Shown one piece after another: positions 53,820 to 62,560 of a DNA stretch of 64,000 nt; within the stretch, counting starts at the first letter, position 1, and every line of letters starts with the position of its first letter. The DNA is taken from positions 62,001-126,000 of the forward strand of contig JBGVTE010000050.1 in NCBI GenBank assembly GCA_041862375.1. Reading direction: 5' to 3'. A model generated the notes under the pieces. It was given only the letters and a program-made list of their open reading frames with translations, made no database searches and was not told the origin of the DNA. Source of the DNA: WVZL01 sp041862375 (GTDB lineage Bacteria; Acidobacteriota; Aminicenantia; Aminicenantales; Aminicenantaceae). Both the position numbers and the translations under genes were made by a program.

Positions 53820-54380
53820 CTACTTTTTAAAGGCTTTCTTGAGAGGCTCAAGAGCAAGAGAAGTCTTTTCAACTACTTCCAATGGAATGTTATTTTCTTT
53901 GCATATAGTGCTGAATATACCATCCTTGTTTCCTGACTTAACAACAATAACCATTGTGGCCACAGGAAGGAAGTCAGCGATCAGTTCGTCTGTAAGTTTG
54001 CCTCTTCTAGATTCCCCTCCGAGATGCAAGCATAATATGGAAATCTCTCTCTTTTTTGCCTCCTCGATGAGCTTTTTAATTCTTACTTTTTCCTTAGCCG
54101 TATCTAGACCTGCTGCTCCCAGTCCTTTCATGCTTGCACCGAGAACAAGAACAAGGGTTTTGAAGTTTTCTAGATCTTTTTCAGTGGCGAGCTTGGAAAG
54201 ATTGTAAGATAATCCTGCTCGTTTGGCTAATATGGAGGCTAATTGTACTTCAGCACTCTGACCAGCCGAGGTAATGAGTAGAGGTTGTTCCAAGATTGCT
54301 TCCTTCTGCGCTCCTCTAGAGAAGGCTCCTTGGGTGAAAAAAAAGGAAACAAGTACTATTCCAGATAAATATTTTTTCAT
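53820..54380 (-). CDS. Exported DUF6305-like protein
   Basis: 186 aa with signal peptide (cleavage near SRGAQ). The mature part starts with QPLLITSAGQSAEVQLASILAKRAGL and continues with LVLVLGASMKGLGAAGLD, EISILCLHLGGESRRGKLTD and MVIVVKSGNKDGIFSTICKE: alternating strands and helices like a small Rossmann fold. From memory it fits DUF6305, which tends to sit beside TRAP large permeases; I cannot verify it here. It could be the solute-binding component of the neighbouring orphan permease. TTTAGGAG precedes the ATG. Confidence 0.65.
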   Translation of the reverse strand: MKKYLSGIVLVSFFFTQGAFSRGAQKEAILEQPLLITSAGQSAEVQLASILAKRAGLSYNLSKLATEKDLENFKTLVLVLGASMKGLGAAGLDTAKEKVRIKKLIEEAKKREISILCLHLGGESRRGKLTDELIADFLPVATMVIVVKSGNKDGIFSTICKENNIPLEVVEKTSLALEPLKKAFKK

Positions 54381-54410
54381 TGTCTTTCTCCTAAATAAAC
54401 ACCTTAGAAG

Positions 54411-56153
54411 CTAGTAGCCTGCTCCGGCTCCATCCCGTCTGGAGTCTGCTCCACCAAGAATAATTTTTTTCCCCTTGAGTATCATTATTCCTTGGGCGCC
54501 GCCGAAATACTTATCGTAGGCTTCCCTGACAGTTATTTTATGGCCAGTTTCTTTTAAAGATTTTATGATTTTATTGCTTACACGTGATTCGACAGAAATG
54601 GATCGAGGTTCTCCATTAGATGAATAGGAAAAAAAACGAGCAGCTTCTATGCCTTCATCAAGGGACATGTCAAAGTCGATTATATTGATAATAATTTGGG
54701 TGAGAGAAGAGAATATTCTTGACCCTCCTGGCGATCCTAGTACGAGAAATGGCTCTCCTTCTTTGAAAATGATGAGAGGAGCCATAGAACTTACCGGCCT
54801 TCGATGTGGACGTGGTGCATTCAGTGATTGCGGATTAGTGGAAAAGTCTGGCATTATATTATTCAAAATGAATCCTGTATCTTCTGGGATAATTCCTGAG
54901 CCGAAGAAGTAATTTATCGATTGGGTTAAGGAAACAATGTTCCCTTCTTTGTCGATGACACAGAGGTGGGTTGTATTGCCTTTATCAATCTGGATTTCGT
55001 CGAATTCGCCGTATGGATAGAAGTCAAGAGCGCGGTCTGGCTTTATTTTCCCCACAATTTGAGTTGCATATTCTTTTGATATAAGGTTTTTTACAGGAAT
55101 TTTGACAAACTCTGGATCCCCGATATAATGTGCTCGATCAGCAAATACAAAGCGGAGGGCTTCGCTGAAATGATGAATGTAAGCAAAGGAACTATGTCCC
55201 CATTTTTTTATAGGCCAGTTTTCCGAAATGTTGAGGAGCTGAATCGTGTGAAGGCCTCCGGAGCTTGGAGGCGGAATGGTATAGATAGTGCAGCCTTTGT
55301 ATGTTCCTTTCAGAGGAGTTTGTTCTTGTGGATTATACGAGGACAAATCTTCATCGGTCATGATTCCGCCATGATTTTGTACTGCTTGGACGATCTTTTT
55401 TGCAATTTCTCCGCTATAAAATTCATCGATTCCTTTTGAAGCAATCTGTCTTAATGTTTTAGCTAATCGTCGATTGCGGTAGTAATCACCGGGTTCGTAA
55501 GGAAATCCGTTATTTAGATACAGCGTTTCCTCTCCTGCCATCTTAATCAGTTTCTCGAATTCATCTTTGTTGATTCTGCTAAAAGTCTGTCCTACTACAA
55601 AACCGTTGTCGGCTATCTCGATACCGCTTTTAGCTACTTCGGCTAGGGTTTTTGTTCCGTATTTTTCAAGTGCATATTTCCAGCCAGCAAGCGCTCCAGG
55701 CACAGCAACGGCCAGGCCATGGGCAGTTCTCCATTCTTGATTGATTTTTCCGTTTTCTTGAAACATCTCTGGGAAGGCATTCCTACACGCTTTCTCTCGA
55801 AAATTTATTACTGTAGCTTTTTTCCCTCGAGCAAGGTAGATGAGCATAAATCCACCTCCTCCAATTCCTGAAGCAAAGGGTTCTGCTGCATTGAGAGCAA
55901 AAGAAGTGGCAATGGCAGCATCTACTGCATTACCTCCTTCCTTGAGCATTTGTAGGCCCGCTCTGGCAGCAAGCGGGTGGGCAGCAACAACCATACCTTT
56001 TGTTCCCTTGAAGTTGAAAGGCTGATGGGGATCAGAAGGAGGGCCTTCAATTTTTATGGCTTTGGGACCGCAAGAGAAAGAGCAATAAAGCACGAGAGAA
56101 GAAAATAGCGTTAAGAATATATATTTTAATGAAAATGATGATTCATTTTTCAA
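54411..56153 (-). CDS. ggt: Gamma-glutamyltranspeptidase
   Basis: 580-aa Ntn hydrolase, autocleaved into two chains, that hydrolyses gamma-glutamyl bonds of glutathione and related peptides. A lipobox YCSFSC near residues 23-28 suggests an exported lipoprotein. GGNAVDAAIATSFALNAAEPFASGIGGGGFMLIY is the large-subunit block; the nucleophile Thr is in GNTTHLCV (about 394), followed by NPRPHRRP-like SMAPLII and the GSPGGSRI oxyanion segment. Start overlaps scpB by 11 nt; DUF6305-like gene follows after 30 nt. Confidence 0.93.
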   Translation of the reverse strand: MKNESSFSLKYIFLTLFSSLVLYCSFSCGPKAIKIEGPPSDPHQPFNFKGTKGMVVAAHPLAARAGLQMLKEGGNAVDAAIATSFALNAAEPFASGIGGGGFMLIYLARGKKATVINFREKACRNAFPEMFQENGKINQEWRTAHGLAVAVPGALAGWKYALEKYGTKTLAEVAKSGIEIADNGFVVGQTFSRINKDEFEKLIKMAGEETLYLNNGFPYEPGDYYRNRRLAKTLRQIASKGIDEFYSGEIAKKIVQAVQNHGGIMTDEDLSSYNPQEQTPLKGTYKGCTIYTIPPPSSGGLHTIQLLNISENWPIKKWGHSSFAYIHHFSEALRFVFADRAHYIGDPEFVKIPVKNLISKEYATQIVGKIKPDRALDFYPYGEFDEIQIDKGNTTHLCVIDKEGNIVSLTQSINYFFGSGIIPEDTGFILNNIMPDFSTNPQSLNAPRPHRRPVSSMAPLIIFKEGEPFLVLGSPGGSRIFSSLTQIIINIIDFDMSLDEGIEAARFFSYSSNGEPRSISVESRVSNKIIKSLKETGHKITVREAYDKYFGGAQGIMILKGKKIILGGADSRRDGAGAGY

Positions 56154-56691
56154 AATTATTCTCCTCTTCCAAAATTTTTGAAATTTCCTCTTGAGTAGGC
56201 AAGTCGTTTAGACTGTTGAGGCCGAAATATGTAAGAAATTTTTCAGAGGTTCTGTAGATTAGAGGTTTTCCAGGGCATTTTTTTCTTCCCACAATTTTAA
56301 TGAGCTTTTTTTGAAGAAGAGTTTTAAGAGTGTGGGAAGAATCCACGCCTCTCAATGCTGAGATTTCAGCCAGTGTGATAGGCTGGTGGTATGCAATGGC
56401 TGATAAGGCCTCAATGGCAGCAGAAGATAATTTGTTTTTTCTTTCAATATGAAGGAGTCGTTTTATCCATGAGTCATATTCAGGCTTTGTTGAAAAGAGG
56501 TAACCTCCTCCAGAGTTAGTGACTTGTATTCCCTTCTCATTATCACTGAAGCTTTGGAGAAGCTCTCTGATAGCCTTATCAATTTCTTCTTGCGGGAATT
56601 CTTCAAGGACTTTCCTTATGTTCTCTTCGGTTAAGGGTTCGATTGAAACGAAAATCAGGGCCTCAATAATATTCTTCAGCTTGCTGTCCAT
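56143..56691 (-). CDS. scpB: Segregation and condensation protein ScpB
   Basis: About 182 aa, winged-helix kleisin partner of SMC. LKNIIEALIFVSIEPLTEENI, YHQPITLAEISALRGVDSSHTLKTLLQKKLIKIVGRK and PGKPLIYRTSEKFLTYFGLNSLNDLP are the usual landmarks. ATG overlaps the scpA stop as TAATG, which I take as the start; an in-frame ATG at 56703 is an alternative. The gene forms a complex with ScpA and SMC for chromosome compaction. Confidence 0.93.
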   Translation of the reverse strand: MDSKLKNIIEALIFVSIEPLTEENIRKVLEEFPQEEIDKAIRELLQSFSDNEKGIQVTNSGGGYLFSTKPEYDSWIKRLLHIERKNKLSSAAIEALSAIAYHQPITLAEISALRGVDSSHTLKTLLQKKLIKIVGRKKCPGKPLIYRTSEKFLTYFGLNSLNDLPTQEEISKILEEENNFEK

Positions 56692-57425
56692 TAGTTTTGC
56701 CATGCGTAGTAATCCTTCGTCAGCCAAACTTTGATAGCTTGGAAAAGCTGTTCTTGAACAGCAACGACTACTTTTGTTTTTATAAGTTCGAGCAGGCCAA
56801 AGAAAGAAACGAGAGCTTCTTCGAGTGATTCTTGCTGGTAGAAATAATCCAAGAAATCGAGAAATGAGTTCTTTTTAAGCTCTGTCAGAATTTCTTTTAT
56901 CTTCTCTTCGACAGAAAATTCTTTACCTTTTATGATTCTAAAATCCTGGCTCTCTCTTCGTTTCATGAGAGAAAAGAACGCCTCAGCCAAATCAAACAAG
57001 GAAACTTCCTCTAATTCAAGGTCTTCCCCCTTAAGCAGGGGAGGCTGGGATGTTCTCTTCCATTTAAGATGCTCTTCATCTTCTTTTTTTCTCAAAATTG
57101 CACTAGCGCCCTTGATATTTTGGTAGTCCAAGAGTCGATGTACTAATGGTTGGCGGGGATCTTCTTCATTTATCACTTTTTCGCGAGGAAGGAGCATTCG
57201 CGATTTAATGTAAATAAGCAGGGCAGCCATAAAGAGGAATTCAGCTTCTCGGTTGATGTTTATCCTTTTCTTTTTATTCAGATATTCGAGGTATTCTTTG
57301 GTTACGGTGGCTATCGGAATATGGTGAATATCGATTTTTTGCTTTTTTATCAAGTAAAGAAGAAGGTCTAAGGGGCCCTCGAAAACTTCAAGCCTGACCT
57401 TGTAGCTATCTGTACTTTCCATCAA
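56691..57425 (-). CDS. scpA: Segregation and condensation protein ScpA
   Basis: 244-aa kleisin bridging SMC heads. EVFEGPLDLLLYLIKKQKIDIHHIPIA-type start, FLFMAALLIYIKSRMLLP and a C-terminal FFGLLELIKTKVV winged-helix are typical. Lies between trpS and scpB, 16 nt after trpS. Confidence 0.94.
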   Translation of the reverse strand: MMESTDSYKVRLEVFEGPLDLLLYLIKKQKIDIHHIPIATVTKEYLEYLNKKKRININREAEFLFMAALLIYIKSRMLLPREKVINEEDPRQPLVHRLLDYQNIKGASAILRKKEDEEHLKWKRTSQPPLLKGEDLELEEVSLFDLAEAFFSLMKRRESQDFRIIKGKEFSVEEKIKEILTELKKNSFLDFLDYFYQQESLEEALVSFFGLLELIKTKVVVAVQEQLFQAIKVWLTKDYYAWQN

Positions 57426-57441
57426 GACATTGGAGATTGGT

Positions 57442-58434
57442 TTAGATACCTATGGCATCTCTTACTTCTTCCATGGTTTTTTGAGCTTCTTTTCGGGCTT
57501 TTTGGTTTCCTTCTTCAAGAATATCCCAAACAAGTTTTGGTTTTTTCTCGAATTTCTTCCTTCTTTCCCAGTAGGGAGAAAGGATTTGACAAATTCTTTC
57601 TATTACTACTTTTTTGCAATCAAGACAGCCAATTCCGGCTGTCCGGCATCCCTGAGCTAATTCTTCTCTTTTGTCTTTTTCCACAAACGCTTTGTGCAGT
57701 GTGAAAACAGGACAATCATCTGGATTGCCCGGATCACTCTTCCGTTTTCGTCTGGTATCTGTCTTCATGGTCGCTATTTTCTGGCGAATTAAATCTGGAG
57801 AATCCTTGAGGAAAAGTGCGTTGCCGTAGGATTTGCTCATCTTGCGTCCATCTATTCCAGCCAATTTTGGAACTTCTGTTAGGAGTATTTGTGGCTCAGG
57901 AAAGACTGGCCTGAAAAAGCGGTTGAACCGCCTTGTTATTTCTCGAGCCAATTCGATGTGATATGCCTGATCTTCACCTACAGGTACGATATCTGCTTTA
58001 TAGATGATGATGTCAGCAGTTTGGAGTACGGGATAACCAAGAAAGCCATAAGTGTTTAAGTCCTTGTCAGGGAGTTCTCTCTGCATTTCTTTAAAGGTGG
58101 GTACACGGTGCAACCTGGGAAGGGGAATGATCATAGAAAGCAGGAGGAAAAGTTCAGCATGCTCTTTGATTTCTGACTGAATGAAGAGAACACTTTTTTC
58201 TGGGTCCAGACCTATGCTCAGCCAGTCAACTGCTACTTCATAGGTGAAATCTTTGATAACACCAGAGTTCTGGTATTCAGAGCTCAAAGCATGCCATGTG
58301 ACAATAGTATAGAAGCATCGATATGTATCTTGTAGTTTTAGCCAGTTCCGCAGTGCACCAGCAAAGTGACCGAGGTGAAGGGCACCTGTGGGTCTCATCC
58401 CGCTAAGAACAGTTTTTTGCTTTTTTTCCATCAT
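57442..58434 (-). CDS. trpS: Tryptophanyl-tRNA synthetase
   Basis: Class I synthetase charging tRNA-Trp, 330 aa. HIGH-type motif GALHLGHFAG, and KMSKS motif GRKMSKSYGN (about 195-204). SGMRPTGALHLGH and FIQSEIKEHAELFLLLS are standard; two Cys pairs (CRTAGIGCLDC) near residue 270 may bind metal. Follows the M50 protease with overlap-like spacing, precedes scpA. Confidence 0.95.
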   Translation of the reverse strand: MMEKKQKTVLSGMRPTGALHLGHFAGALRNWLKLQDTYRCFYTIVTWHALSSEYQNSGVIKDFTYEVAVDWLSIGLDPEKSVLFIQSEIKEHAELFLLLSMIIPLPRLHRVPTFKEMQRELPDKDLNTYGFLGYPVLQTADIIIYKADIVPVGEDQAYHIELAREITRRFNRFFRPVFPEPQILLTEVPKLAGIDGRKMSKSYGNALFLKDSPDLIRQKIATMKTDTRRKRKSDPGNPDDCPVFTLHKAFVEKDKREELAQGCRTAGIGCLDCKKVVIERICQILSPYWERRKKFEKKPKLVWDILEEGNQKARKEAQKTMEEVRDAIGI

Positions 58435-58435
58435 A

Positions 58436-59116
58436 TCACATGAATATTATTGTGTATATGAAAACTCTGATGGGAAGGATAATGAGTTGTAAAAGCCCCA
58501 AGTATATTAATCCCAACACGATGATAAAGCCGAAGGGACGAAGACGATCGATTTTTTGGGCAGCTTCTTCTGAGAGGAGTCCCATTAAGACTCCGCTTCC
58601 ATCAAGAGGAGGAATGGGGATGAGGTTAAAGACGGCTAAATAGGTGTTGATTAATACTGCAAAAAATAAAATGAGAGCCAGTCCTTCTAGAGGATAAAAG
58701 CCGCGGGGAAGAGCTCCTTGTCCCAGGAGGAAGCTTTTAAGAAAGTAGCTTACATTAGGGCTTATTAATTTAAGGAGCACAATCCCTATCAAGGCAAGTG
58801 CTGCCACCGCTAAGTTTGAGGCGGGTCCAGCCGCTGAAATCCAGAGGTTGTCGCGGCGAGGATTTCTAAGATTAAGAGGATTAACTGGAACAGGCCTTGC
58901 CCAACCAAAAACAGGTGCTCCTATTAAAACTAATATAAGAGGGAAAAGAACAGTTCCGATTGGGTCAATGTGAGCTAAAGGGTTTAGGGTCACTCTCCCC
59001 ATGCTGAAGGCAGTTGGATCTCCCATTTTATTGGCTGCCCAGCCATGGGAAGCTTCGTGGATAGTGATGGCGAAAAGTAGAACAAAAAGACTGATGACAA
59101 CAGTTACTATACTCAT
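58436..59116 (-). CDS. M50 family site-2 protease-like membrane protease
   Basis: 226-aa intramembrane zinc protease. HEASHGWAA gives the HExxH site in helix 1, and NLIPIPPLDGSGVL the NPxPPLDG segment with the third ligand. Short single-domain form without a PDZ domain, as in the Rip/YwhC family. First gene of the long minus-strand run leading to trpS, scpAB, ggt and the DUF6305-like gene. Confidence 0.92.
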   Translation of the reverse strand: MSIVTVVISLFVLLFAITIHEASHGWAANKMGDPTAFSMGRVTLNPLAHIDPIGTVLFPLILVLIGAPVFGWARPVPVNPLNLRNPRRDNLWISAAGPASNLAVAALALIGIVLLKLISPNVSYFLKSFLLGQGALPRGFYPLEGLALILFFAVLINTYLAVFNLIPIPPLDGSGVLMGLLSEEAAQKIDRLRPFGFIIVLGLIYLGLLQLIILPIRVFIYTIIFM

Positions 59117-59131
59117 TTTAAGCTAGAGCTA

Positions 59132-59160
59132 TTTATAGCATAAGAATCCTGCAACGTAAA
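59132..59160 (-). promoter_or_regulatory. Promoter upstream of the M50-trpS-scpAB-ggt run
   Basis: Minus strand TTTACG (59155-59160), 17 nt, TATAAA (59132-59137), 15 nt before the ATG at 59116. Lies in the 207-nt gap between the M50 gene and the glutamate-synthase-like gene. Confidence 0.45.
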
Positions 59161-59263
59161 GGGTACAAAGAAAAGAGTGTCCAATTTTGTGATGAGAAGA
59201 TGTAACTGGAACTCGTTAAAGGTGTTTGGGGATTGATTCCGGAAAACAGCCATTTAAGGTGAA

Positions 59264-59301
59264 GATAAAAAAAAGGCTCCATCCAGAAGGGTGAAGCCTT
59301 T
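59264..59301 (-). terminator. Rho-independent terminator of the redox cluster
   Basis: On the minus strand a 13-nt stem (AAAGGCTTCACCC pairing with GGATGGAGCCTTT, one G-U and one C-A position) encloses a TTCT loop at 59276-59301 region and is followed by eight Ts. It lies 22 nt after the stop of the glutamate-synthase-like gene and is the clearest terminator in the window. Confidence 0.85.
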
Positions 59302-59323
59302 GAGATATTAAGTAATGATTTAA

Positions 59324-60904
59324 TCAGCTCTCTAGTATTTTATCAACTTCCTCTTTATCTACATCCAGAATGTAAGGGATGCCACTAATCGCGGCTGCAT
59401 CTTGTGTTAAAGCTGCGATATCATCTCGAGCGATGTATTCGAGAGTGAACTTCCTGTTTCCAGCCATGAGCTGTCGTAAACCTTGACTGAGTCTTTGGAA
59501 GTAAGAATAGAGCCCCATTGCACCTGTAGGAATTTCCTTGAATCTTTCTCTGTATTTTCTTTTCAATTCTGGAGCTGTCACAAAAATCTCCTCAGCTGTA
59601 TCTCCGAAACGCTCGATGTAAACAGGAATCTGTCCTTCTTTTATTCTTTTGCCTATGGTTTTACCTACCATTGTAGCAGCCATTGGTCCTCTAGCCATGC
59701 CCACAGCTTTAAAATAAGGAGCTCCTAAAGCGAGAGCTTTGTATATCTGATCCTCAAAGGTAATTCCTCCTGAAGCAACTATATTAGGTATGTACTCGCC
59801 TTTTTCTGCAAGTTTATGTACATACTGATAGAGCAGCGACCAGATTTCCACACTGGGAATTCCCCATTCATTCATCATTCGCCAGGGACTCATTCCTGTT
59901 CCTCCTCCAGCTCCATCAACCGTGAGGAGATCAAGCTGGGCTTTTGAAGCGAACTTTACTGCACGAGCTAAGTCCGCGGGTCTGTATGCTCCGGTTTTAA
60001 GGAATACGTATTTGGCTCCTGCTTTTCTTAATTCTTCGACTCTCTGCATGAAACTATCTTCTTCAACCATACCTAATCTAGAATGTCTTTCAAATTCTTT
60101 AAAACTTCCTTTCTCAAATGCTTTGATGATGTTAGGATCTTCAGGATCAGGAAGGACAATATAGCCTCTTTTCTTTAATTCCTGAGCTTTTTTGAGGTTT
60201 TTTATCTTTACTTCTCCTCCAATATCCTTCGCACCTTGTCCCCATTTCAATTCGGCAGCTTCAATCCCTAACTTATCGATTGCGTATTCTTGAACTCCCA
60301 ATCTCGTATCTTCTACATTTGCCTGGACAACAACTGTCCCGTAATGATCTTCCTGCCAGTCTTTAAAGAGCTTTACTCTTGTTTCCATATCAGGGGAGCG
60401 GATGATTCTTCCATTTTTTATTTCAGATTCATCATCCATGGCACAGACATTTTCGCCTATCGTAAGAATTGTTCCAGAGAGAGCTGCTCCAATAGCCAAT
60501 CCTTCCCAATTCTGCTTTGCAACGTTAGTGGAGCCCATTGCTGAAATGATACAAGGAACTTTTAGTTTGATTCCTTTATCATGTCCTATTGCTGTTTCGA
60601 CAGAGACTTTAGGAAAAGTAGCTTTATCGCTATCAGCTTCTACGCCATATGCGCCAGCTGCTGTTCCCATGATACTGAAATGAGAAAGGTCCACTGGATA
60701 TTCTTTTTCAGAGGCTGAAGTTATAATACCAAAGGGTTGAGGGTAGATAACTTCTGAGCCCCGATAGGCTGATTTTCCTATCTCGCACATACCAATACAT
60801 CCATCCACACAGGTCACACACATGCCACTAAAGGGGCTGATTGAGCCTTCTGTTCTGTTCTTGGTTAAGGTAGCAGCACTTCTATTGAGTTTTGTATAAG
60901 CCAT
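59324..60904 (-). CDS. FMN-binding glutamate-synthase-like protein (GltB central domain)
   Basis: 526 aa. N-terminus has four close cysteines, CVTCVDGCIGMC (about 29-40; CX2CX3CX3C), probably an iron-sulfur site. Residues about 90-480 match the FMN/2-oxoglutarate barrel of glutamate synthase: IKWGQGAK-like LKWGQGAKDIGGEVK, LLTVDGAGGGTGMSPW, ASGGITFEDQIYKALALGA and GAPYFKAVGMARGPMAA. The glutaminase and GXGXG domains of full GltB are absent and the usual Cys triplet for the [3Fe-4S] centre is not seen. Strong AAGGAGG ribosome-binding site. Last gene of the redox cluster and followed by a terminator. Reaction unknown; glutamate synthesis from ammonia or a different substrate is possible. Confidence 0.82.
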   Translation of the reverse strand: MAYTKLNRSAATLTKNRTEGSISPFSGMCVTCVDGCIGMCEIGKSAYRGSEVIYPQPFGIITSASEKEYPVDLSHFSIMGTAAGAYGVEADSDKATFPKVSVETAIGHDKGIKLKVPCIISAMGSTNVAKQNWEGLAIGAALSGTILTIGENVCAMDDESEIKNGRIIRSPDMETRVKLFKDWQEDHYGTVVVQANVEDTRLGVQEYAIDKLGIEAAELKWGQGAKDIGGEVKIKNLKKAQELKKRGYIVLPDPEDPNIIKAFEKGSFKEFERHSRLGMVEEDSFMQRVEELRKAGAKYVFLKTGAYRPADLARAVKFASKAQLDLLTVDGAGGGTGMSPWRMMNEWGIPSVEIWSLLYQYVHKLAEKGEYIPNIVASGGITFEDQIYKALALGAPYFKAVGMARGPMAATMVGKTIGKRIKEGQIPVYIERFGDTAEEIFVTAPELKRKYRERFKEIPTGAMGLYSYFQRLSQGLRQLMAGNRKFTLEYIARDDIAALTQDAAAISGIPYILDVDKEEVDKILES

Positions 60905-60971
60905 AATGGATACCTCCTTATTTCTTCATTAATAAAATAAATACTTGCTAATTCACACAATGTATAGCTCA

Positions 60972-61688
60972 TTATTGTGCAGACTTACTCTTTTCTGATT
61001 TCTTTTCTTCGGGTTTTTCTCTGACACACGTTCCACAGCGACCAGCATCATACATCCAGCACTGAAGCTCATCGTAGTGATCTAAACAAGTCGGGTCCAT
61101 AGTCAGACAGGCATTGCAAATTGCTGTATCTGCTTCGGGTCCTTGGCATCTCAGCTGGCAGACAGGACAGATGTAGATGCAGCCACCACAGAGGCGACAT
61201 TCTTCAGAGCGAATGTCAAAAGGAGTTGAGATTTTTCTTTTATGTCCTCGGTGTTGGAAACCTATAGCACGGCCATCCATCTGCTCAGCACACATGCGTA
61301 CACAGAGGCCACAGAGAATGCATTCTTCATTGCGGATCCTAAACCTTACTTGTTTTACTCCAAATTTTGAGGCTAAGTCCTGAATAGTTTTTGAGTAGGG
61401 AGCAATAGAAAGCATGAGCTCTATCATCATTCTGCGGGTTTCAATTACTTTTTGTGTGTCAGTTCTTACTATAAGACCTTCTTCCACAGGATAGGTGCAG
61501 GAAGAGACTAACTTAGTTTTTGGTTCCTCGCCTATTTCAACAAGACAGAGACGGCACCCCCCATAGATACTTAAGCCCTCTTTGTTACAAAGAGTAGGAA
61601 TAGAAAGCCCATAAAACTTACAAGCCTCTAGAATTGTCCACCACTCTTCCACTTGAACATCCACACCATTTAATCTTATGGTAATCAT
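60972..61688 (-). CDS. [2Fe-2S]/[4Fe-4S] protein resembling HydA/HoxU N-terminus, copy 1
   Basis: 238-aa iron-sulfur protein. Plant-type [2Fe-2S] domain (TLCNKEG, YGGCRLC, SSCTYP), the His/Cys linker, then two ferredoxin-like clusters: CILCGLCVRMC and CRLCGGCIYIC, with further Cys clusters at the end (CQLRC, CNAC, DPTC, CWMYDAGRCGTC). It looks like the N-terminal electron-wire part of [FeFe] hydrogenase or HoxU without the catalytic domain. Located between the copy-2 protein and the GltB-like protein; probably transfers electrons from the NuoF-like subunit. Confidence 0.82.
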   Translation of the reverse strand: MITIRLNGVDVQVEEWWTILEACKFYGLSIPTLCNKEGLSIYGGCRLCLVEIGEEPKTKLVSSCTYPVEEGLIVRTDTQKVIETRRMMIELMLSIAPYSKTIQDLASKFGVKQVRFRIRNEECILCGLCVRMCAEQMDGRAIGFQHRGHKRKISTPFDIRSEECRLCGGCIYICPVCQLRCQGPEADTAICNACLTMDPTCLDHYDELQCWMYDAGRCGTCVREKPEEKKSEKSKSAQ

Positions 61689-61773
61689 TTTCTCTCCTTA
61701 TCTCGTTCTACTTTTCCCCGATGTCTTCTGTGGTTCAAGTCTCTTAAGCTTACTCATATTCACATCGAATCGG

Positions 61774-62553
61774 CTACTCTTGAATTTTTTTTAAAAATGA
61801 GAGATATCTCTTTACTTTTTCTGTTTTTATCTCCTTTGCCGCAAATATAGGATGTGTTTCAAGTGTGTCTCGAATTCTTTGGTCAATTTTACACTTCCAA
61901 CACTCATAATTATTGGAGCAAACTTTATAAGAAACTAAACCCATGAGCGCATATCTACATTTATGCTCACTACCAAGCAACTCACGGAATCTTTTCACAG
62001 CATTCAATTCCATTTCAATAGTACCTGTAGGACATAAATAAGAACAGGCTCCACAACCAATGCAAACATCCGAGGCCAAGTGAAAAGGAGTATCTACTCT
62101 CAACTTTTTCCCTCGATTTACAAATCCAATTGCACCTGTTCCTACTATTTCATTACAGACACGTACACACAGACCGCAAAGAATACAATCCTCATTCTTA
62201 GGTTTGAAGCGATACTTTTTAATACCCATTTTATCAGCCAAATCGCTAACTGCTTTTACCTCCGGGCATCTTGCCAATAGAAATTCTACAATCATCTTTC
62301 GCCTTTTCAGAACTCTATCGGAATTAGTTACAACCTTCATTCTTTCCTCAACTGGGAAAGAACAGGCTGCTACTATTCGATTTCCTTTTTCCTCAATTAC
62401 CTCAACAACACAGAGCCTGCAAGCGCCATAAGGGGGAAGTCCTTCGTGATAGCAAAGTGTGGGAATTTCTACACCAAGTTTTTCGGATGCTTTAAGTATG
62501 GTCGCTCCCTTTTTAACACTAACTTCTTGATTATCAATAGAGAGCGTTATCAT
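61774..62553 (-). CDS. [2Fe-2S]/[4Fe-4S] protein resembling HydA/HoxU N-terminus, copy 2
   Basis: 259-aa paralogue of the preceding entry: TLCYHEG, YGACRLC, AACSFP for [2Fe-2S]; CILCGLCVRVC and CIGCGACSYLCPTG for two [4Fe-4S] clusters; then about 80 residues with another Cys group (CSNNYECWKC). The second cluster is followed by a regular CPTG, unlike copy 1. Starts 7 nt after the NuoF-like gene and so is its most likely direct partner. Confidence 0.84.
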   Translation of the reverse strand: MITLSIDNQEVSVKKGATILKASEKLGVEIPTLCYHEGLPPYGACRLCVVEVIEEKGNRIVAACSFPVEERMKVVTNSDRVLKRRKMIVEFLLARCPEVKAVSDLADKMGIKKYRFKPKNEDCILCGLCVRVCNEIVGTGAIGFVNRGKKLRVDTPFHLASDVCIGCGACSYLCPTGTIEMELNAVKRFRELLGSEHKCRYALMGLVSYKVCSNNYECWKCKIDQRIRDTLETHPIFAAKEIKTEKVKRYLSFLKKIQE

Positions 62554-62560
62554 TTTTCCC

